Assembly: GCA_938092125.1 (NCBI GenBank)
Contig: CALKMQ010000143.1
Coordinates: 1-29,080 of the forward strand
Source of the DNA: an uncultured bacterium
GTDB lineage: Bacteria > Fidelibacterota > Marinisomatia > Marinisomatales > UBA1611
DNA length: 29,080 nt
Direction of reading: 5' to 3'
Shown here: piece after piece, positions 25,127-29,080 of the stretch
Position numbering within the stretch: the stretch's first letter is position 1
Layout of the letters: the number at the start of each line of letters is the position of its first letter
Notes under the pieces: model-generated
Seen by the model: only the letters and a program-made list of their open reading frames with translations
The model's database searches: none
Told to the model about the DNA's origin: nothing
Translations under genes and position numbers: made by a program

Positions 25127-26377
25127 CTAATATTTTAAAATATTATCGGCAGTTACTCCGCGCATGAGTTTTTTGTAAAGGTCATTGCCTCCCCATAATC
25201 TATTGAGTCCGCTTTCTTTAATTTTTATTTTATTGGGGTACATATTATAAATAGAGAATAAAGTTAATACGCCAACATCAATACTTTTATATTGGTTCCG
25301 ATCTGTTATCCACACTTCAATTCCATTGCATTTTTGGTCTTTAAATTTTGGGTTCTCAGACTTTCCTTTTATTATTTGAGGTATAAATGTTTTTGGGACA
25401 AAAACAACTCCTGGGAGTTTAAAGTTATTCAGAACTTGAGAAAGTTTCTTTCCATCTATCCAAGGAGCGCCTATCCATTTAAAAGGGTTAGGTGTTCCTC
25501 GACCTTCACTAACATTTGTAGCTTCGAATATGCACATTCCCGGATATATTATCGCAGTCTTAAGATCTGGAATATTTGGTGAAGGTGGTATCCACGGTAA
25601 GTCTGTTTGATCAAACCAAGCATTTGGCTGCCATCCTTCCATTTTAATTATTTCAAGTTCTGGTAGTGGGCTTATCCATTTGTTTTTTAATATTTCAACC
25701 GCAAGTTCGCCAACAGTACCTCCATATCTAGTAGGAATTGGGTAATGTCCCACAAATGATTTGTATGTAAGATCAAGGATAGGACCTTGAATTATATCTC
25801 CGCGAATTGGATTCGGTCTATCAAGAACTAATATAGGAATTCCTAATTCTGCACCAGTTTCCATCACAAGCCCTAATGTTGAAATATAAGTGTAAAAACG
25901 TGCTCCAATATCTTGGATATCATAGATGATAAGGTTAACGCCTTCGAGCATTTCAGCGCTTGGTTTTCGTGTTCCGCCATATAAACTAATGACTTTAGGC
26001 AGTTTTTCAATATTCGTATAATTTATTTTTTCACCAGCTTCAGATTCTCCAAAAAGGCCATGCTCTGGAGAAAAAATAACTTTTAATTCTACGTCATCAA
26101 TTTCCATTAATCGTTTATAATTAGGAATGGAGTTTTTATCAACTCCACTATGGTTAGTGACTAACGCGATTTTTCTTGATTGTATGAAATGTAGTTTTTT
26201 TTCAAGTAGTACATCAATACCATTTAGAACAGTTATTTTTTCACTAATTGGTTTCCTTTTATTCTGAAAATACATTGATTGTGTTTGATGGATTCCTATA
26301 CTTTTTTTATGCTGTTGGCAATTGATTGGTAATAATATAAAGCACAAATAAAAAAATATTTTCAAATATAGAATCAT
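25127..26377 (-). CDS. namZ: NamZ/DUF1343 exo-beta-N-acetylmuramidase, lipoprotein
   Basis: This 416-residue protein is a full-length member of DUF1343 (PF07075, CAZy GH171), whose founding member NamZ of Bacillus subtilis removes MurNAc residues from the non-reducing end of peptidoglycan glycans. Family motifs seen in order: ALVTNHSG (71-78), IFSPEHGLFG (101-110), IIYDIQDIGARFYTYISTL (150-168), VLDRPNPI (184-191), IPTRYGGTVGELA (214-226), and IPPSPNIPD, then TNVSEGRGTPNPF and GAPWID. The signal ends LLPINC (Cys20), so it is probably anchored in a membrane facing the periplasm or surface. Its start overlaps the stop of the GH18 gene by 4 bases (ATGA). The pairing with a possible GlcNAc-releasing GH18 resembles the namZ-nagZ pairing of B. 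subtilis. Confidence 0.92.
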   Translation of the reverse strand: MILYLKIFFYLCFILLPINCQQHKKSIGIHQTQSMYFQNKRKPISEKITVLNGIDVLLEKKLHFIQSRKIALVTNHSGVDKNSIPNYKRLMEIDDVELKVIFSPEHGLFGESEAGEKINYTNIEKLPKVISLYGGTRKPSAEMLEGVNLIIYDIQDIGARFYTYISTLGLVMETGAELGIPILVLDRPNPIRGDIIQGPILDLTYKSFVGHYPIPTRYGGTVGELAVEILKNKWISPLPELEIIKMEGWQPNAWFDQTDLPWIPPSPNIPDLKTAIIYPGMCIFEATNVSEGRGTPNPFKWIGAPWIDGKKLSQVLNNFKLPGVVFVPKTFIPQIIKGKSENPKFKDQKCNGIEVWITDRNQYKSIDVGVLTLFSIYNMYPNKIKIKESGLNRLWGGNDLYKKLMRGVTADNILKY

Positions 26378-28809
26378 TTTAGCAATGTTATTTTTCTTGT
26401 TGAAATCTTATTTGATTGACTGATTGAGATAAAATAATTTCCTGAAGGAGCAATAAAGCCATTATTCTGAATGCCATTCCATGTCCATTTTTCATTTATT
26501 GATATTGGCTTAATAGAAGTTTTATATACTTCTTGGCCTAAAATATTTTTAATGCTTAGATCAACAGTAGTATTTGATGATAATACGGAAAATGAAATAG
26601 TAATTGAGCTGTTTGATGGATTTGGATAAATATTTTTTATGTTTACGGTTTTAGGTTGTATGTTATCAAAATCCTCTATTTTTAGTTGTGACTCATAAGA
26701 CGTTATTATTTTTGACATAATTTCATTTCTTTTATCTTCAGGGTAGATTGTTTCAAATCCAATAGATAAATAAACTAGACCTCCAGTAAGATTACTTAAC
26801 CCAAAAGAGCCGATATATTGAATACCCATCCCGCCAGAGCTATTTTGATCTACGCCGGAAAATACAGCGCAGAGTGAGGCGCCACCAATTGGCTTTATGC
26901 CATCGGGCCAATCAACATTATAGGTGCCATGACTTCCATCATCATAATTAATAGTATTTATTCCTTCAAAGATTGAGCCACTATAGCCGTAGCCACTATA
27001 GACACCTTCGTGCCCTCCAGCAGCATCTGATATGTAATCAGCTTTTAAATAGTTTTGATAAAAATCTTTATCTGTAGTGCTTCCTTGATCTTCAAGGTCA
27101 TAACCTATCTCTGATCCTGAAATAAATAAAAACCGACCTGATTCCAAATAGGTAGTAATTAAATTTTGCTCAGAATAAGAAAATACACTTGTTGAAGTTC
27201 CTTCTTCTCCAAGTATCCAATCAACAAATTGATAGTCTAGTATATCAATCAGTTGGTTGACGACTGCTTCATTGGATGCAGCATCAAATGCCTGGCCATG
27301 ATTATTAAATGCACTGCCATGTTGACGGATGTAGTCAAATGTATTATTCGTTCCACTGACTCTATCAAATCCATTCACGATAAGAACGTTCACATCATTA
27401 TTTGAAGGAACTATACCAAGCATTTCTGTTGGCTCGCTATTCCCGAGAGAGTTTTTTGCAACGACACTAAGAAAATAACTTTCACCTTCATTTAAATTAT
27501 CAATGATGATAGGTTTTTCAGAGTAAATCCCAACGGTGTCTAGTCCTCCAGCGACTTCTAGAAATCCTCTTAAAACTATAAACTCCGACGAATTGTCGGA
27601 ACTTTCGAAATCAATTTCGATTGATCCCTCACCTATGTTTTTCATGAAGAGGTTAGATGGCTTTATCGGTGGTGCACTTTCACCAAACTTATTATATAGT
27701 AAATCCCAAAGCTCTGGACGACCATCGTCATAACCTAAAGCCCAAATTCCAACTCCCTTCAAGTTGTTAAATAGTGCGAAATCGTATTTTAAGGAAAGAG
27801 AGAGGCTATCATCATACCATCCTTGATTCCAGCCATTGTTATTATAATTATACCATGGGGTTTGTGAACTGGAGTGCCATAACTTCCCATAAGATTGAGC
27901 TAATCCTTCAATTTCTGAGTAGAATTTTGCACTGCCTGTTCCACTTGTATTTGCTCCAACCGCATTTGAAGATGATGCCCATTCAAATCCATAGTAAGGT
28001 ATTCCAAGAATTAATTTGTCTGCTTGGAAGTTTGTTTTATTTAAATAATCTAATATTGTCCATGTTAAAGTGTAACCAGGTCCTGTTAAAGGTGAGTTAG
28101 GACCTGTTGTTGAGCTACCGCTATAGTGGTAGTTATAGCCCATAATAAAAAGACCATCGCTTATTGAAGCTAAAGCATTATAGTCCCATGCATTGCTCCA
28201 ATCAACTGGAGGCATTGCTATTGTAACTTGAGAACCTGGAATAGCATTATGAAAAGTATCTGTGAGATCCGAAATAAAAGTGACCATATTATCACGTTGT
28301 GAAGAGGGGAAGGATTCAAAATCAATATTTACTCCATCAGCATTTCCAGCTTGAACTTGTGACAATAAATTATTAATTAAATTTTGTCTGTACTGAGCGT
28401 TACTAAGCAATGTGGTAATGTCGCTACTACTGAAAAGTGTAGCGCATAACACTACTTTAGTGCCATGGGCATGTGCTTCATTAATTAGGCTAGCTACTGG
28501 CCATCCATGTAGATTGCTAAGGCCACCTGTTGCGGTTACTTCAGCGCTGAAGTAGGCGAGAGTGGATATTAAATCAAAATTATAATTTGTCCATGCTGTC
28601 CCCATCCAATAAGGGTGATACCCAAAAACCTCTTTTGAGGGATTTCTGCTTCTAGAAGATATTGGATTGATTGCAATATTAGTGTCACCATATTCAGGCA
28701 TAACATAATTAGCATTGTAATATTCTAATTGTTGTTGGTGTATGCCTTGATAGTCTTTTGAAAGTAAAAATGAAAATATTAAACAATAAGATGCTAATGC
28801 CTTATGCAT
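26374..28809 (-). CDS. GH18 hydrolase with FN3, GATase-like and T9SS-type C-terminal domains
   Basis: From ATG 28809 the protein has 811 residues. After a signal peptide, a GH18 TIM barrel spans about 60-375: it begins VFGYHPYWMG, carries the active-site strand DGVNIDFE (158-165, catalytic Glu165), and continues with MGYNYHY and GVGIWALGYDDGR. The spelling DGVNIDFE, with Asn in place of the usual Asp, is common in YaaH/SleL-type enzymes that cut peptidoglycan as well as in some chitinase-like proteins. An FN3-like domain (about 383-468) follows, then a region of about 220 residues (474-700) with a Rossmann-like start (NVLIVNGFDR) that resembles GATase1/ThuA-like domains of secreted FCB proteins. 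A T9SS tail closes it (IYPNPSNSSI, ending RKITLLK). AGAGGA 4 bases before ATG 28809 favours this start over GTG 28812. The gene overlaps lysA by 8 bases and namZ by 4. Confidence 0.88.
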   Translation of the reverse strand: MHKALASYCLIFSFLLSKDYQGIHQQQLEYYNANYVMPEYGDTNIAINPISSRSRNPSKEVFGYHPYWMGTAWTNYNFDLISTLAYFSAEVTATGGLSNLHGWPVASLINEAHAHGTKVVLCATLFSSSDITTLLSNAQYRQNLINNLLSQVQAGNADGVNIDFESFPSSQRDNMVTFISDLTDTFHNAIPGSQVTIAMPPVDWSNAWDYNALASISDGLFIMGYNYHYSGSSTTGPNSPLTGPGYTLTWTILDYLNKTNFQADKLILGIPYYGFEWASSSNAVGANTSGTGSAKFYSEIEGLAQSYGKLWHSSSQTPWYNYNNNGWNQGWYDDSLSLSLKYDFALFNNLKGVGIWALGYDDGRPELWDLLYNKFGESAPPIKPSNLFMKNIGEGSIEIDFESSDNSSEFIVLRGFLEVAGGLDTVGIYSEKPIIIDNLNEGESYFLSVVAKNSLGNSEPTEMLGIVPSNNDVNVLIVNGFDRVSGTNNTFDYIRQHGSAFNNHGQAFDAASNEAVVNQLIDILDYQFVDWILGEEGTSTSVFSYSEQNLITTYLESGRFLFISGSEIGYDLEDQGSTTDKDFYQNYLKADYISDAAGGHEGVYSGYGYSGSIFEGINTINYDDGSHGTYNVDWPDGIKPIGGASLCAVFSGVDQNSSGGMGIQYIGSFGLSNLTGGLVYLSIGFETIYPEDKRNEIMSKIITSYESQLKIEDFDNIQPKTVNIKNIYPNPSNSSITISFSVLSSNTTVDLSIKNILGQEVYKTSIKPISINEKWTWNGIQNNGFIAPSGNYFISISQSNKISTRKITLLK

Positions 28810-29080
28810 CACATCCTCTGAATAAATCTTCGATAGATTCTCTTTTTCTTATTAAAATAGCGTTGTTTTGATCAATCAAGATCTCAGATGAACGAGGTCT
28901 TGTATTGAAATTATGTGACATTGAGTACCCGTATGCACCACTATCCATAATTGCGCAAATATCTCCTTCTTTCATTGTCGGCATGTCATAATCTTCAGAT
29001 ATCCTATCAGTGTTTTCACATATTCTTCCGGTAATATCATATTTGAAGAACTTCTCATCGCTCTCACCAATTTTTTGGAC
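28802..29080 (-). CDS. lysA: Diaminopimelate decarboxylase, C-terminal part (5' end off window)
   Basis: The minus-strand frame is open from the right edge to the TAA at 28802-28804 and encodes the last 92 residues of diaminopimelate decarboxylase. TGRICENTD contains the active-site Cys of the dimer interface, and GDICAIMDSGAYGYSMSHNF with NTRPRSSEILI is the classic LysA C-terminal signature including the PLP-contacting Tyr. The enzyme converts meso-diaminopimelate to L-lysine in the cytosol. The stop overlaps the start of the GH18 gene by 8 bases, so lysA is upstream in the same operon. An internal ATG at 28984 could be mistaken for a 60-residue gene, but the reading frame continues without a break. 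Confidence 0.93.
   Translation of the reverse strand, partial: VQKIGESDEKFFKYDITGRICENTDRISEDYDMPTMKEGDICAIMDSGAYGYSMSHNFNTRPRSSEILIDQNNAILIRKRESIEDLFRGCDA

Noticed and set aside
28802..28984. A separate 60-residue gene at the right edge
   Set aside because: The frame continues upstream without a stop to 29080 and the whole matches the LysA C-terminus.

Overview
The window looks like AT-rich genomic DNA from a Gram-negative bacterium of the FCB group. I think Candidatus Marinimicrobia (SAR406) or a close relative is most likely, but this is inferred from gene style. The supporting signs are several secreted proteins ending in a YPNPFNP-type FlgD-like/type IX secretion (T9SS) sorting domain, a PorV/PorQ-family outer-membrane protein, two TonB-dependent receptors with carboxypeptidase-regulatory-like N-terminal domains, very large FG-GAP/VCBS proteins, and lipoproteins with loose lipoboxes. 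I see no tRNA, rRNA, CRISPR array or insertion sequence.

Layout. (1) Positions 1-3347, minus strand: a tightly packed operon of a class I glutamine amidotransferase, an S13 D-Ala-D-Ala carboxypeptidase (DacB/PBP4 type), an LD-carboxypeptidase (LdcA) and the start of a SpmA-like membrane protein (3' end off the window). (2) Positions 3538-11950, plus strand: an operon of a giant FG-GAP/ASPIC lipoprotein, a TlpA-like thioredoxin lipoprotein, a small T9SS-type secreted protein and a TonB-dependent receptor. (3) Positions 12241-15984: a free-standing 1247-residue FG-GAP secreted protein with a very strong ribosome binding site, a 290-base AT-rich leader and a perfect 14-bp intrinsic terminator. 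(4) Positions 16062-24432, plus strand: a second operon that begins 11 bases after that terminator's T-run. It holds a TonB-dependent receptor, a large FN3 secreted protein, a PorV/PorQ-like protein and a PGRP/amidase_2 peptidoglycan amidase with a T9SS-type tail. (5) Positions 24448-29080, minus strand: lysA (C-terminal part), a GH18 multidomain hydrolase with a T9SS-type tail, a NamZ/DUF1343 exo-muramidase lipoprotein and a NicO-type nickel/cobalt transporter, with overlapping or near-abutting genes.

Together the flanking operons and the end of the second plus-strand operon carry most activities needed to dismantle peptidoglycan: amidase, exo-muramidase, a possible GlcNAc-releasing GH18, DD-carboxypeptidase/endopeptidase, LD-carboxypeptidase, and lysA, which turns meso-diaminopimelate into lysine. 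They enclose a block of outer-membrane receptors, surface propeller proteins and a T9SS shuttle-like protein. My leading hypothesis is a surface system for binding and consuming polymer or cell-wall debris. The enzyme families are clear from motifs; the joint function is inference.
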